Under the pieces are notes generated by a model, which saw only the letters and a list, made by a program, of their open reading frames with translations, did no database searches and was not told where the DNA came from. Shown one piece after another: positions 43,424 through 52,408 of a stretch of DNA of 64,000 nucleotides. Positions within the stretch are counted from its first letter, which is position 1. Each line of letters begins with the position of its first letter. Position numbers and translations under genes: made by a program. Source of the DNA: Rhizobium sp. SL42 (GTDB lineage Bacteria; Pseudomonadota; Alphaproteobacteria; Rhizobiales; Rhizobiaceae); NCBI RefSeq assembly GCF_021729845.1, contig NZ_CP063398.1, positions 62,001 to 126,000 of the forward strand, in the 5' to 3' direction.

Positions 43424-44869
43424 CTACGATATGCCGACGAAATTCAATTGGCAGCCCGGGTTCATCACCATCGACGGATCGATGGCCTGTTTCAGGGCGG
43501 ACAGCAAGGCGCGGTGCGAGGGATCCAGGCGCTCTTCGAAATCGGCGCGCTTCAGGCGGCCGATGCCGTGTTCGGCGCTGATGCTGCCATGATAGTCGTC
43601 CAGAACCCGGTTCACCACCGTCTTCGCCTCGTAGATCTTGGCTGCGATCTCGGCCGGTGAACTGCCGGCTGGTGGCAGGACATTCAAATGCACATTGCCG
43701 TCTCCGACATGGCCATAGGACACGCTGGTGCAATCGGGAAGTGCCTCCGATACCGCCTGTTCCGCATCGCGGACGAAATCCGCGAGGCGCGAAAGCGGCA
43801 CGGATATGTCGGTACGCATATGCTGTCCACGTTTGGCCTGCCCCTCGTTCATGCCCTCGCGGAACAGCCAGAGATTGCGCGCCTGCGCCTGTGATGCCGC
43901 GATAACGCCGTCAACGACGAGACCGTCTTCCATGACGCCACCGAGAAAACGCTCCATCAGGTCGGCGATATCGACGAGACCCGATCCGGAAATCTCCATC
44001 AGCACATAGGCCGGATAGTCACCGGCAATCGGCATGGCCAGATCCGGGATCGCTTCCCTCGCCAAGACGAAGGCCAGCGGCGGCATGAACTCAAAGGCCG
44101 ACATCAGGTCGCAGCAATCGCGGCGGGCACGCCGATAGAGCGTGATGGCATCGTCGAGCGAATTGAGACCGAGCAGGGCCGTTGCCACCTGGTCCGGGAA
44201 AGGCATCAGCTTGATCGAGACGGCCGTGATGATGCCGAGGGTGCCCTCGGCACCGATGAAGATCTGCTTCAGGTCAACGCCGCGATTGTCCTTGCGCAGG
44301 GTCGACAGGCCATTGAAAATGCTGCCGTCTGGCAGAACCACCTCAAGGCCGAGGACCAATTCGCGGGTCATGCCGTAGCGTAGCACATTGATGCCGCCGG
44401 CATTGGTCGAGACATTTCCCCCGATCCGGCAGGATCCCTGCGCCCCTAGGGCCAGTGGAAAATACATATCCTTCTCGGCGACAGCGTCCTTCACCTCGGA
44501 AAGGATGCAGCCTGCCTCGACGACAGCTGAAAAATCCTCTGCGTCGATATTGCGGATCGCGGTCATCCGCTCGAGGCTCAGAACCACCTGGGTTGCCGGC
44601 TGGTCGGGCACGCCACCAAGCACCAGTCCGGTATTGCCCCCTTGAGGAACTATAGAAAGCTTGAGCTCCCGGCAGATCAGAACGGCAGCGGCAACCTCGG
44701 CGGTCGAACGCGGGCGCAACACGGCGATGGCGCCACTGGCGACATCGCCGTGCCAGTCCCGGCAGAAGCGCATCATCTCGTCCGGCTGCGTCAGCACCAC
44801 GTCGCTGGACAGTGCTGCACGCAGGGATGCCTGCAATTGTGCGGATGTGCTCATGACTTCGGCCTTCAT
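43424..44869 (-). CDS. FAD-linked 2-hydroxyacid dehydrogenase (GlcD/D2HGDH family)
   Basis: A 481-residue flavoprotein. The PCMH-type FAD domain (about 40-215) shows IVPQGGNTGLVLGG, GAQGSCRIGGNVSTNAGGINVLRYG and FIGAEGTLGIITAV. The C-terminal catalytic domain has SYGHVGDGNVHLNV and SAEHGIGRLK, the metal/substrate motifs of D-2-hydroxyglutarate/D-lactate/glycolate dehydrogenases. It oxidises a 2-hydroxyacid, probably a pathway product of the sugar acid. The ATG at 44867-44869 follows AGGGCAGGACA. The divergent promoter to the DenD-like gene is 208 bp away. Confidence 0.9.
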   Translation of the reverse strand: MKAEVMSTSAQLQASLRAALSSDVVLTQPDEMMRFCRDWHGDVASGAIAVLRPRSTAEVAAAVLICRELKLSIVPQGGNTGLVLGGVPDQPATQVVLSLERMTAIRNIDAEDFSAVVEAGCILSEVKDAVAEKDMYFPLALGAQGSCRIGGNVSTNAGGINVLRYGMTRELVLGLEVVLPDGSIFNGLSTLRKDNRGVDLKQIFIGAEGTLGIITAVSIKLMPFPDQVATALLGLNSLDDAITLYRRARRDCCDLMSAFEFMPPLAFVLAREAIPDLAMPIAGDYPAYVLMEISGSGLVDIADLMERFLGGVMEDGLVVDGVIAASQAQARNLWLFREGMNEGQAKRGQHMRTDISVPLSRLADFVRDAEQAVSEALPDCTSVSYGHVGDGNVHLNVLPPAGSSPAEIAAKIYEAKTVVNRVLDDYHGSISAEHGIGRLKRADFEERLDPSHRALLSALKQAIDPSMVMNPGCQLNFVGIS

Positions 44870-44980
44870 TGTCCTGCCCTTCGCTCCGACTGCCACGCAG
44901 AAACCACCGGTCCTCAGTCCTTCCAGGCCGGGCGTGTATTTCATGGGCAATCAAACTATTCTGTTTTCAAGCGAAGCATA

Positions 44981-45001
44981 TAAGGTTATCAGACAACCTT
45001 A
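44981..45001. promoter_or_regulatory. Palindromic operator in the divergent promoter of the sugar-acid genes
   Basis: TAAGGTT (44981-44987) and AACCTTA (44995-45001) are exact reverse complements around a 7-bp core. The plus strand reads GTTATCAGACAACC (44985-44998), close to the GntR/FadR-type motif upstream of the FAH/TRAP operon. It sits between the FAD dehydrogenase and DenD-like genes. Confidence 0.65.
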
Positions 45002-45077
45002 CAATCAAAATTTTGTCTGTCTTTCGCCGGGCCGACTCGGTGAAATCTCAGAGTAAAAACCAGGGAGGAGAGACCTG

Positions 45078-46061
45078 ATGCATATCCTGATCATCGGCGC
45101 AGCCGGTATGGTTGGTCGCAAACTTGCCGCCAGACTGACTGCGGACGGCCAACTCGGCGGCAAGCCGATCACCGAAATGACCCTGGTGGATGTCGTCACA
45201 CCTGAGGCCCCGGCGGGCTTTATTGGAAAGGTTCATGCCAAGGAGGCAGACCTTTCCGCTCCTGGTGAAGCCGAATCGCTCGTGGCTGCCCGACCCGATG
45301 CCATTTTCCATCTGGCAGCGATCGTCTCCGGCGAAGCCGAACTCGACTTTGAGAAGGGCTACCGGATCAATCTGGATGGTACGCGCTACCTGTTCGACGC
45401 CATTCGCCTCGCCAATGGCACGGACGGCTACAAGCCGCGCGTCGTGTTCACATCATCGATCGCTGTCGTCGGCGCGCCCCTGCCCTATCCGATCCCCGAC
45501 GACTACCACACCACCCCGCTGACCAGCTACGGAACCCAGAAGGCGATCTGTGAACTGCTGCTGTCCGACTACAGCCGCCGCGGCTTCTTCGACGGCATCG
45601 CGATTCGCCTGCCGACGATCTGCATTCGGCCCGGTATGCCGAACAAGGCAGCTTCCGGCTTCTTCTCCAATATTCTCCGCGAGCCGCTGGTCGGCAAGCA
45701 GGCCATTCTGCCGGTGTCCGACGATGTTCGCCATTGGCACACGTCTCCACGTTCCGCCGTTGGCTTCCTCATCCATGGGGCGACCATCGATCTGGAAAAG
45801 GTCGGCCCGCGTCGGGCTCTTTCCATGCCTGGGCTTAGCGCCACGGTTGGGGAACAGATCGAGGCGCTGCGCCGCGTCGCCGGTGACAAGGCCGTCGCGC
45901 TGATCCGCCGCGAGCCGGATGAGATGATCATCAAGATGGTCGCCGGCTGGGCGCCCGGCTTTGAGGCAACGCGCGCGAAAGCGCTTGGCTTTACCGCCGA
46001 AACCTCCTTTGATGAGATCATCCGCGTGCATATCGAGGATGAACTGGGAGGAAAACTGTGA
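45078..46061 (+). CDS. denD: D-erythronate dehydrogenase-like NAD-dependent epimerase/dehydratase-family enzyme
   Basis: A 327-residue short-chain-type enzyme of the extended family. GAAGMVG (7-13) binds NAD, and Tyr151 and Lys155 (SYGTQK) with Ser126/127 (FTSS) form the catalytic set. It resembles DenD, the D-erythronate 2-dehydrogenase: note the NLDGTRYLFDAIR and RPGMPNKAASGFFSNILREPLVGK segments. Here it is followed by a beta-hydroxyacid dehydrogenase and an IlvD/Edd dehydratase rather than the OtnK/OtnC/OtnI set, so its substrate may be a longer sugar acid or sugar. GGAGGAGAG precedes the ATG; the stop overlaps the next start (GTGA). Confidence 0.78.
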   Translation: MHILIIGAAGMVGRKLAARLTADGQLGGKPITEMTLVDVVTPEAPAGFIGKVHAKEADLSAPGEAESLVAARPDAIFHLAAIVSGEAELDFEKGYRINLDGTRYLFDAIRLANGTDGYKPRVVFTSSIAVVGAPLPYPIPDDYHTTPLTSYGTQKAICELLLSDYSRRGFFDGIAIRLPTICIRPGMPNKAASGFFSNILREPLVGKQAILPVSDDVRHWHTSPRSAVGFLIHGATIDLEKVGPRRALSMPGLSATVGEQIEALRRVAGDKAVALIRREPDEMIIKMVAGWAPGFEATRAKALGFTAETSFDEIIRVHIEDELGGKL

Positions 46062-46981
46062 GCGAAACTGATCGGGGCAAAAGCTATCCGCGCCGGATTG
46101 CCTTTCTCGGAACCGGGCTGATGGGCGCGCCGATGGTGCGACGGCTGCTGGCCGCCGGTCATCAGGTCACGGTCTGGAATCGTGATCGCTCCAAGACAGA
46201 TGCCCTCGCCTCTGACGGCGCTGTTCCTTCCGCAACGGCTGCTGCGGCCGCCGAGGGTTGCGACATCGTTTTCACCATGCTGAGCGACGGAAAAGCCGTC
46301 GATCAGGTATTGTTTGACAGTGGCGTCGCCAATGTCCTTGCTGAAGGCGCCGTAGTCGTCGACAGCAGTTCCATCTCGCCGCCGATTGCCAAGGATCACG
46401 CAGCGCGCCTGAAGGCGCTCGGCATCGCGCATGTCGATGCGCCCGTCTCGGGCGGCGTAGTCGGCGCAGAGGCGGGAACGCTCGCCATCATGGCCGGCGG
46501 TGACGCCGGTGTGATCGAGGGGCTTGCGGACGTGTTTGCCGCGCTCGGCCGGGTAACCCATGTCGGACCCTCCGGCGCGGGTCAGATCTGTAAGCTCGCC
46601 AACCAGCAGATCGTCGCGATCACCATCGGCGCGGTTGCCGAGGCGATGGTTCTGGTCGAAGCCGGCGGGGCAAGCCGCGAAAAGTTCCGCGAGGCCATTC
46701 GCGGCGGATTTGCCGAAAGCCGAATTCTGGAGCTGCATGGTGCGCGCATGGTCAGCCGCAATTTCACCCCGGGCGGGCCGTCAAAGCTGCAGCTGAAGGA
46801 CCTTGAAGCGGTAAAGGCCATGGCTGATCGGTTCTCACTGGATTTGCCGTTGACCGAACAGGTGCGCCGCGAATTCGCCGATTTCGTCACGGGTGGCGGC
46901 GGCGATACGGATCACAGCGGCCTGTTGCTGCATCTGGAAGCGATGAATGCCGCCAAGGGCGGGGAGGAACACAATGGCTGA
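46058..46981 (+). CDS. Beta-hydroxyacid dehydrogenase (HIBADH/LtnD family)
   Basis: A 307-residue NAD(P)-dependent enzyme. GTGLMG (18-23) is the dinucleotide loop, [22 protein letters not shown] (about 128-149) the substrate motif, and Lys179 and Asn182 in GQICKLANQ the catalytic pair. Members oxidise 3-hydroxyisobutyrate, tartronate, L-threonate or related acids. The start is GTG (46058-46060) overlapping the DenD stop as GTGA, after GGGAGGAAAACT. The stop overlaps the IlvD/Edd start by eight bases. Confidence 0.9.
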   Translation: MSETDRGKSYPRRIAFLGTGLMGAPMVRRLLAAGHQVTVWNRDRSKTDALASDGAVPSATAAAAAEGCDIVFTMLSDGKAVDQVLFDSGVANVLAEGAVVVDSSSISPPIAKDHAARLKALGIAHVDAPVSGGVVGAEAGTLAIMAGGDAGVIEGLADVFAALGRVTHVGPSGAGQICKLANQQIVAITIGAVAEAMVLVEAGGASREKFREAIRGGFAESRILELHGARMVSRNFTPGGPSKLQLKDLEAVKAMADRFSLDLPLTEQVRREFADFVTGGGGDTDHSGLLLHLEAMNAAKGGEEHNG

Positions 46982-48758
46982 GGACAACAAGACGTCACGC
47001 CGCCTGCGCTCGCAGGACTGGTTCGACAATCCCGATCATCTCGACATGACCGCGCTCTATCTCGAGCGCTTCATGAACTACGGCACGACGCCGGAAGAAC
47101 TGCGCTCCGGCAAGCCGATCATCGGCATTGCCCAGTCGGGTAGCGACATCAATCCCTGCAACCGCCACCATATCGAGCTTGCCAAGCGCATCCGCGACGG
47201 CATTCGCGACGCCGGCGGCATTCCGATCGAGTTCCCGACCCATCCGCTGTTCGAGAACTGCAAACGACCAACTGCCGCGCTCGACCGCAACCTTGCCTAT
47301 CTCGGCCTGGTCGAGATCCTCTACGGATATCCGCTCGATGGCGTAGTGCTCACCACCGGCTGCGACAAGACCACGCCCTCGGCGCTGATGGCCGCCTCAA
47401 CCGTCGATATTCCGGCGATCGTCTTTTCCGGCGGTCCTATGCTCGACGGCTGGCATGACGGCGATCTGGTCGGATCCGGCACGGTGATCTGGCGGTCGCG
47501 GCGCAAATATGCGGCCGGCGAAATCACCCGCGAGGAGTTCCTCCAGTCGGCGCTCGATTCGGCGCCTTCCATCGGCCACTGCAACACCATGGGCACAGCC
47601 TCGACGATGAATGCCATGGCGGAAGCGCTCGGCATGTCGCTGACCGGCTGTGCCGCGATCCCGGCAGCCTATCGCGAGCGCGGCCAGATGGCCTATCGGA
47701 CCGGACGCCGCGCCGTGGAACTGGTGCAACAGAATATCAAGCCATCGGATATTCTAACACGCGAGGCGTTCCTCAACGCGATCCGGGTCAATTCGGCGAT
47801 CGGCGGCTCCACCAATGCGCAACCGCATCTGGCCGCCATGGCGAAACACGCAGGCGTGGATCTCTATCCGGATGATTGGCAGACACACGGCTTCGACATT
47901 CCGCTGCTCGCGAATGTGCAGCCGGCCGGTGCCTATCTCGGCGAACGCTTCCACCGCGCAGGCGGCGTTCCCGCCATCATGTGGGAACTGCTGCAGGCGG
48001 GTAAACTGGAGGGCGACTGTCCGACGGTGACCGGCAAGACCATGGCGGAAAATCTGGATGGCCGGCAATCCACCGACCGCGACGTCATCCTGCCTTTCGA
48101 CGCCCCCCTGAAAGAGCGCGCGGGGTTCCTTGTCCTGAAAGGCAATCTTTTTGATTTCGCCATCATGAAGATGAGTGTCATCTCGGCCGGCTTCCGCGAA
48201 CGCTACCTTAGCGAGCCGGGCAAAGAAGGCGTCTTCGACGGCAAGGCCGTGGTGTTTGACGGCTCCGAGGATTACCACAAGCGCATCAATGATCCGGACT
48301 TGAACATCGACGAACGGACGATCCTGGTGATCCGTGGCGCCGGGCCGCTCGGCTGGCCGGGATCTGCCGAAGTGGTCAACATGCAGCCGCCGGATCACTT
48401 GATCAGACAAGGCATTCTCAGCCTGCCGACCATCGGCGACGGACGCCAGTCCGGCACGGCCGACAGCCCGTCGATCCTCAACGCCTCGCCCGAAAGTGCC
48501 GCAGGCGGTGGTCTTGCCTATATCCGCAGCGGTGACATCATCCGCATCGATTTCAACCAGGGACGCTGCGATATGCTCGTCGAGCAGGAAGAGATCGATC
48601 GGCGCAAGGCAAATGGCATTCCCGCCGTTCCCGCCGATGCAACGCCCTGGCAGATGCTCTACCGGCGCACCGTGACGCAGCTCTCCGATGGTGCCGTCAT
48701 CGAAGGCGCACCCGAGTTCCGCAAGCTGGCTGAAAAACTCCCGCGTCACAATCACTGA
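46974..48758 (+). CDS. IlvD/Edd-family sugar-acid dehydratase
   Basis: A 594-residue [2Fe-2S]-type dehydratase. Cys62 (DINPCNRHH), Cys130 ([10 protein letters not shown]) and Cys203 (IGHCNTMGT) are the cluster ligands, spaced as in L-arabinonate and D-xylonate dehydratases. The length also fits that subgroup better than IlvD itself (about 615) or Edd. It turns an aldonic acid into a 2-keto-3-deoxy acid, which the FAH-family enzyme at 41308 could dehydrate next. The ATG at 46974 follows GGAGGAACACA. Confidence 0.9.
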   Translation: MAEDNKTSRRLRSQDWFDNPDHLDMTALYLERFMNYGTTPEELRSGKPIIGIAQSGSDINPCNRHHIELAKRIRDGIRDAGGIPIEFPTHPLFENCKRPTAALDRNLAYLGLVEILYGYPLDGVVLTTGCDKTTPSALMAASTVDIPAIVFSGGPMLDGWHDGDLVGSGTVIWRSRRKYAAGEITREEFLQSALDSAPSIGHCNTMGTASTMNAMAEALGMSLTGCAAIPAAYRERGQMAYRTGRRAVELVQQNIKPSDILTREAFLNAIRVNSAIGGSTNAQPHLAAMAKHAGVDLYPDDWQTHGFDIPLLANVQPAGAYLGERFHRAGGVPAIMWELLQAGKLEGDCPTVTGKTMAENLDGRQSTDRDVILPFDAPLKERAGFLVLKGNLFDFAIMKMSVISAGFRERYLSEPGKEGVFDGKAVVFDGSEDYHKRINDPDLNIDERTILVIRGAGPLGWPGSAEVVNMQPPDHLIRQGILSLPTIGDGRQSGTADSPSILNASPESAAGGGLAYIRSGDIIRIDFNQGRCDMLVEQEEIDRRKANGIPAVPADATPWQMLYRRTVTQLSDGAVIEGAPEFRKLAEKLPRHNH

Positions 48759-48772
48759 GGACAGAAAAGCCC

Positions 48773-48808
48773 ACGCAGCAAAGGGTGTTCAATCCACCCT
48801 CGCTGCGT
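48773..48808. terminator. Stem-loop between the IlvD/Edd and SMC-like genes
   Basis: ACGCAGC (48773-48779) pairs with GCTGCGT (48802-48808) and AGGGTG (48782-48787) with CACCCT (48795-48800), interrupted by small bulges. On the minus strand GGGCTTTT follows. It stands between convergent genes and could end transcription from both sides. Confidence 0.5.
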
Positions 48809-48916
48809 CGGCTTGCCACATTGCCATACGGAACGCTAGCAGCGTCGTGCCAGTACCGTGCGATGAAGACAGATGCCCGAGCCGGCAGCTTGGGCGACGG
48901 CGAAGCACACGGCCCA

Positions 48917-51900
48917 TCACGGCAATCGATGGATTTGCACCTCCGGGACGACCGTCTTTGCAAGTTCGCAGAGATGCCAGTGGTGAGTCAGATAGATCAC
49001 CTGGCCGATTTTCGACATCTCGCCGAGAAGTCGAAAGACCTCGGTCGAGCGGGGGTTGTCGAAACTTTCCATGATGTCGTCGGCAACAAAGGGCACGGCA
49101 GGCCGAACGGCAGCAAACTCCTCGTAACCTGCCAGGCGCAGCGCCAGATAGAGCTGGAACTGCGTGCCGGTGGACATCGTCTCGGCCAGTTTCGATCCGC
49201 CGTCCTGTGCAACGCCGATCAGGATCTCCCTGTCCTTGTCGAACTGCGTGGCGAGGCCCGAATAGTTTCCACCTGTAATCAGGCGGAAGGCCTCGGACGC
49301 CCGGTTCATCATCGAGCTGCGATGTTTTTCCCGATAGGTATGCAATGCCCGTTCGGCCGCGAGAATCCCGGCCTTCAGAGCCAGATAGCGGGCAGCGCTG
49401 TCCTCGATTTCGAGCAGGATCGTCCGGCGTTTCGCCTCTATTCTCGCCACAGTGTCATCACCACCGACCGCGTCGAGCTTGTCCCGGGCGCGGCTCGTCT
49501 CGGCATAGAGATCACGTGCCCGGTCCGTCAGATCCTCGATGCGGGCTGCAAGCTCGGCGGCTTCATGCTCCACGCCGTGGATGTCGGTGTCCGACAGGCG
49601 CATTTCAGCCTCCGCAAAGCTGGATGCTCTGAGGCTCTGGGCTATCTGCTCCCTTAGCCCGCTTATACGGTCTTCCATCCTTTCGCGTTCCTTGGCCTGA
49701 TCCAGAAAACCAGAAACAGCGGCGAGTGTATCGGTACCGAAATAGGCGGTAAGTTCGGTCTTGCGCGCCGTGTGCACGGCAAGGTCCGTGGCAAGCTCCG
49801 CCCGTTGTGCCCTCAGATTTGAAAGCTCGATCTGCTTGTCGTCGATGATCTGCCTGTTTCGCAGCGCGGCTCGATGACGATCGAGCAATCGGCCGGCAGC
49901 GGACACCGGATCATCTGCGGAGCCGCCATCATCGACCTGGCTGAGCAAGGCGGCGACCTCGATACGGAACTGCGCTTGATCTCGTTCCATGGCGCCGACC
50001 CGCTGCGCCATGTCGAGACGTTCTTTCAAGATTCCAGGCAGTTTCGCCAATACCTGCAGAATGCCCCGGACAGCCGCGACAGAACCGGCCTTGTCGGACA
50101 GCCATGTATTGGCAAGTGCGTCACGCCAGCCAGCCTGCCAGGCCTCTGAGGCCGCCTGCGCTTGCCTCCAGTCACGCTCGCGTTGCGTCAGATCGCGCGA
50201 CAGGTCCGCCATTGATTTCTCATGACGCGCCCTCGCTTCGGCTTCGGCCCTGTGTCGCGCCAGAACGTCGTGGGTCGCCTGCACCACCACATCCAGTGAT
50301 GCGCCACGGAGACTTGTTTCAGCAGTCTGTTTCGTCAGAGCCTTGGCCAATCCGGTCAGGAGCTCGGCCTGATAGCGATCGAGTTCCGTACGGATATCGG
50401 CAATCGCCGCGTCGGCCCGCTGCAGATCGTCGCGCGCAGCCAAGGCGTCAAACCGGCGCGCCATCCAGCTCTCCAGCGTCGCCAGCCGCTCCAGCGCATC
50501 GTCTTGCGTGATAAACACATCCGGCAGAAAACCGGCGATCGTCTTAGCGAGCGCGCCATAGTCCGCCTGCGCCTCATCGAGCAATTGCGCCTGTCTCTCA
50601 ATGGCAGCAGTGTTCTCCGCCGATCGCTGTTGCAACTGACGAAGAGCGGCCAGGTCGTGGGCATGCGCCAGCCGGCTAGCTGACACAATGTCATCCTGGC
50701 GCAAAAGCGCCTCAAATGACTGCGCGGTCTCCTTGTCGAGCACGCCGACATGCAGCTGCCAGGCATTGTCGCGTGCCGCGCGCAGGGCGTTTGCCTCACT
50801 GTCGTCGATCGTACCGGCGGCCATCAGCGATGCGAGGCCCGCCTGTATCGCTACCTGATCTGTTACGAGATCGCGGTGGCGATTGCGGTGCTCCGCAATA
50901 CAGCGGTCGATCGCCGTCGCCTGGGATCGCCAGATCTCGATCTGCCGCAGGTCCACAGAACCTGTCGCAGCCAGGGCGTCCAGGTCGCCGGACCAAGGCG
51001 CGAGCAGCGCCAGCCGGCCGTCGAGGTTGCGCTGTTGCTGCAACCGCGCGCGCTCTTCGACAGGAAGCCGGGAGACAAGGTTCGAGCCGGTCAGCCGGGC
51101 CAGTACACTCTCAAGTCTGGCAACTGCGTCACCGTCCATGGCACCAGCGTTGTCCGCTGTACCGACCGTCTCTGCGCGCAAGCTGTCGAGTACATCGCGG
51201 GTACGCTCCAGTTCGCGTTCCGCCGCCGCCAGCTCCGCATCGACTCCGGAGCGCCTTTCAATCAGGTCACCAATGATCGCCGCGCTGCTGGCGGGCAGTA
51301 ACAGGGCGTGCGGATCATCGTCATTCGGCCGCTCGAGATCGGCGAGCAGCCGCGCAAGCATGCCTTCCTGCTCTGCCAGGGCCAGCCGACGTTTGGGCAG
51401 ATCCACCTCTGCGGCGCGAAACCGCCCGCTTCCGTCGGCCAGCAATTCGGTGTGCGCTGCGATCGAAAGGCCCTTCTCATCGACGACGATGCCGGCGATC
51501 TCGGCCTCGATCTGATCAATGCCACGGTCTTTTTCCTGCAACAGAGCCTGCAGACGGGTTTCGTCCCGAGAAAGCTGCGGCAGCAATGCGAACCATTCGG
51601 CAGGCGGGCGTGGCAGATCCGCCTGCACTACCGGGTCTGCGAGAAGTCTTGCCAGCTCCGAGGCAAGCGGTAGCGCGGTCAGGATACGCGTCAGCTCTGT
51701 GTGCCTGATCCTTGCTTCCGCAAGCGCGCCCGCCGCACCGTCATAAGCCGCCTTTGCCTGCTGGTAACTCGCCGTCAGCACCGCATGGGCTGCGGCAAAG
51801 GTATCGGTTGCATTGCGCTCGGACTTCAACGCCTCCAGTGACCGTTTCAGCTCGGCCAACTTGGTGCTGGACGATCGCTTCTTGTGGAATGCGATGGCCT

Positions 51901-52408
51901 CATCCGTGGCGGAAGACAGAACCTTGCTCAGGCCAGCAAGCCCGGAACTGGCAGAAAACAACAGCTCGCCCAGTTCGCCCTTGCTCTGCATGATGGCGTT
52001 GCCGCCATCCTTCAGCGATTGATCATCGAGCGAAAACATCGTCCGATAGGCGTCCCGGCTGATGCCGCCCAGCGCACTCGATACAAGCACCTCATTGATT
52101 GGCGCGCCGCGCAAATCGACGAGACTGCCGGTGCGCTGTTTCAAGCGCACCAGTTCGTGGGTTACCCCATCGATATCCAGTTCGGCACCGATGCGCATCG
52201 CACCATACGGATGCAGGAAGTTATAAGGTGTTTGCGGATGCATGCCGAACAGCAGATCGAGAAATGCGGTCAGCGTCGTGGACTTGCCCGCCTCGTTCAG
52301 GCCGTAGACAATGTGAAAATCCGGTCGTCCGGCTGCAGCCTTGCCGAAATCGATCACGCAGTCGGTGAATTTACCGTAGCGCGTGAGATCAAGACGGTTG
52401 AGGCGCAT
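48917..52408 (-). CDS. SMC/Rad50-like AAA ATPase (YhaN family)
   Basis: A 1163-residue protein. An N-terminal ATP-binding half has Walker A GLNEAGKST (36-44); the C-terminal half has the signature-like MSTGTQFQLYLALRLA and Walker B PFVADDIMESFDN. Between them lie about 900 residues of mostly charged, Ala/Leu/Glu-rich helices expected to form coiled coils. There is no Cys-x-x-Cys zinc hook as in Rad50/SbcC. This matches YhaN, the partner of the YhaO nuclease. Its start overlaps the nuclease stop by one base (TGATG), so the pair forms a complex for DNA end or structure processing. The biological role is undefined. Confidence 0.85.
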   Translation of the reverse strand: MRLNRLDLTRYGKFTDCVIDFGKAAAGRPDFHIVYGLNEAGKSTTLTAFLDLLFGMHPQTPYNFLHPYGAMRIGAELDIDGVTHELVRLKQRTGSLVDLRGAPINEVLVSSALGGISRDAYRTMFSLDDQSLKDGGNAIMQSKGELGELLFSASSGLAGLSKVLSSATDEAIAFHKKRSSSTKLAELKRSLEALKSERNATDTFAAAHAVLTASYQQAKAAYDGAAGALAEARIRHTELTRILTALPLASELARLLADPVVQADLPRPPAEWFALLPQLSRDETRLQALLQEKDRGIDQIEAEIAGIVVDEKGLSIAAHTELLADGSGRFRAAEVDLPKRRLALAEQEGMLARLLADLERPNDDDPHALLLPASSAAIIGDLIERRSGVDAELAAAERELERTRDVLDSLRAETVGTADNAGAMDGDAVARLESVLARLTGSNLVSRLPVEERARLQQQRNLDGRLALLAPWSGDLDALAATGSVDLRQIEIWRSQATAIDRCIAEHRNRHRDLVTDQVAIQAGLASLMAAGTIDDSEANALRAARDNAWQLHVGVLDKETAQSFEALLRQDDIVSASRLAHAHDLAALRQLQQRSAENTAAIERQAQLLDEAQADYGALAKTIAGFLPDVFITQDDALERLATLESWMARRFDALAARDDLQRADAAIADIRTELDRYQAELLTGLAKALTKQTAETSLRGASLDVVVQATHDVLARHRAEAEARARHEKSMADLSRDLTQRERDWRQAQAASEAWQAGWRDALANTWLSDKAGSVAAVRGILQVLAKLPGILKERLDMAQRVGAMERDQAQFRIEVAALLSQVDDGGSADDPVSAAGRLLDRHRAALRNRQIIDDKQIELSNLRAQRAELATDLAVHTARKTELTAYFGTDTLAAVSGFLDQAKERERMEDRISGLREQIAQSLRASSFAEAEMRLSDTDIHGVEHEAAELAARIEDLTDRARDLYAETSRARDKLDAVGGDDTVARIEAKRRTILLEIEDSAARYLALKAGILAAERALHTYREKHRSSMMNRASEAFRLITGGNYSGLATQFDKDREILIGVAQDGGSKLAETMSTGTQFQLYLALRLAGYEEFAAVRPAVPFVADDIMESFDNPRSTEVFRLLGEMSKIGQVIYLTHHWHLCELAKTVVPEVQIHRLP

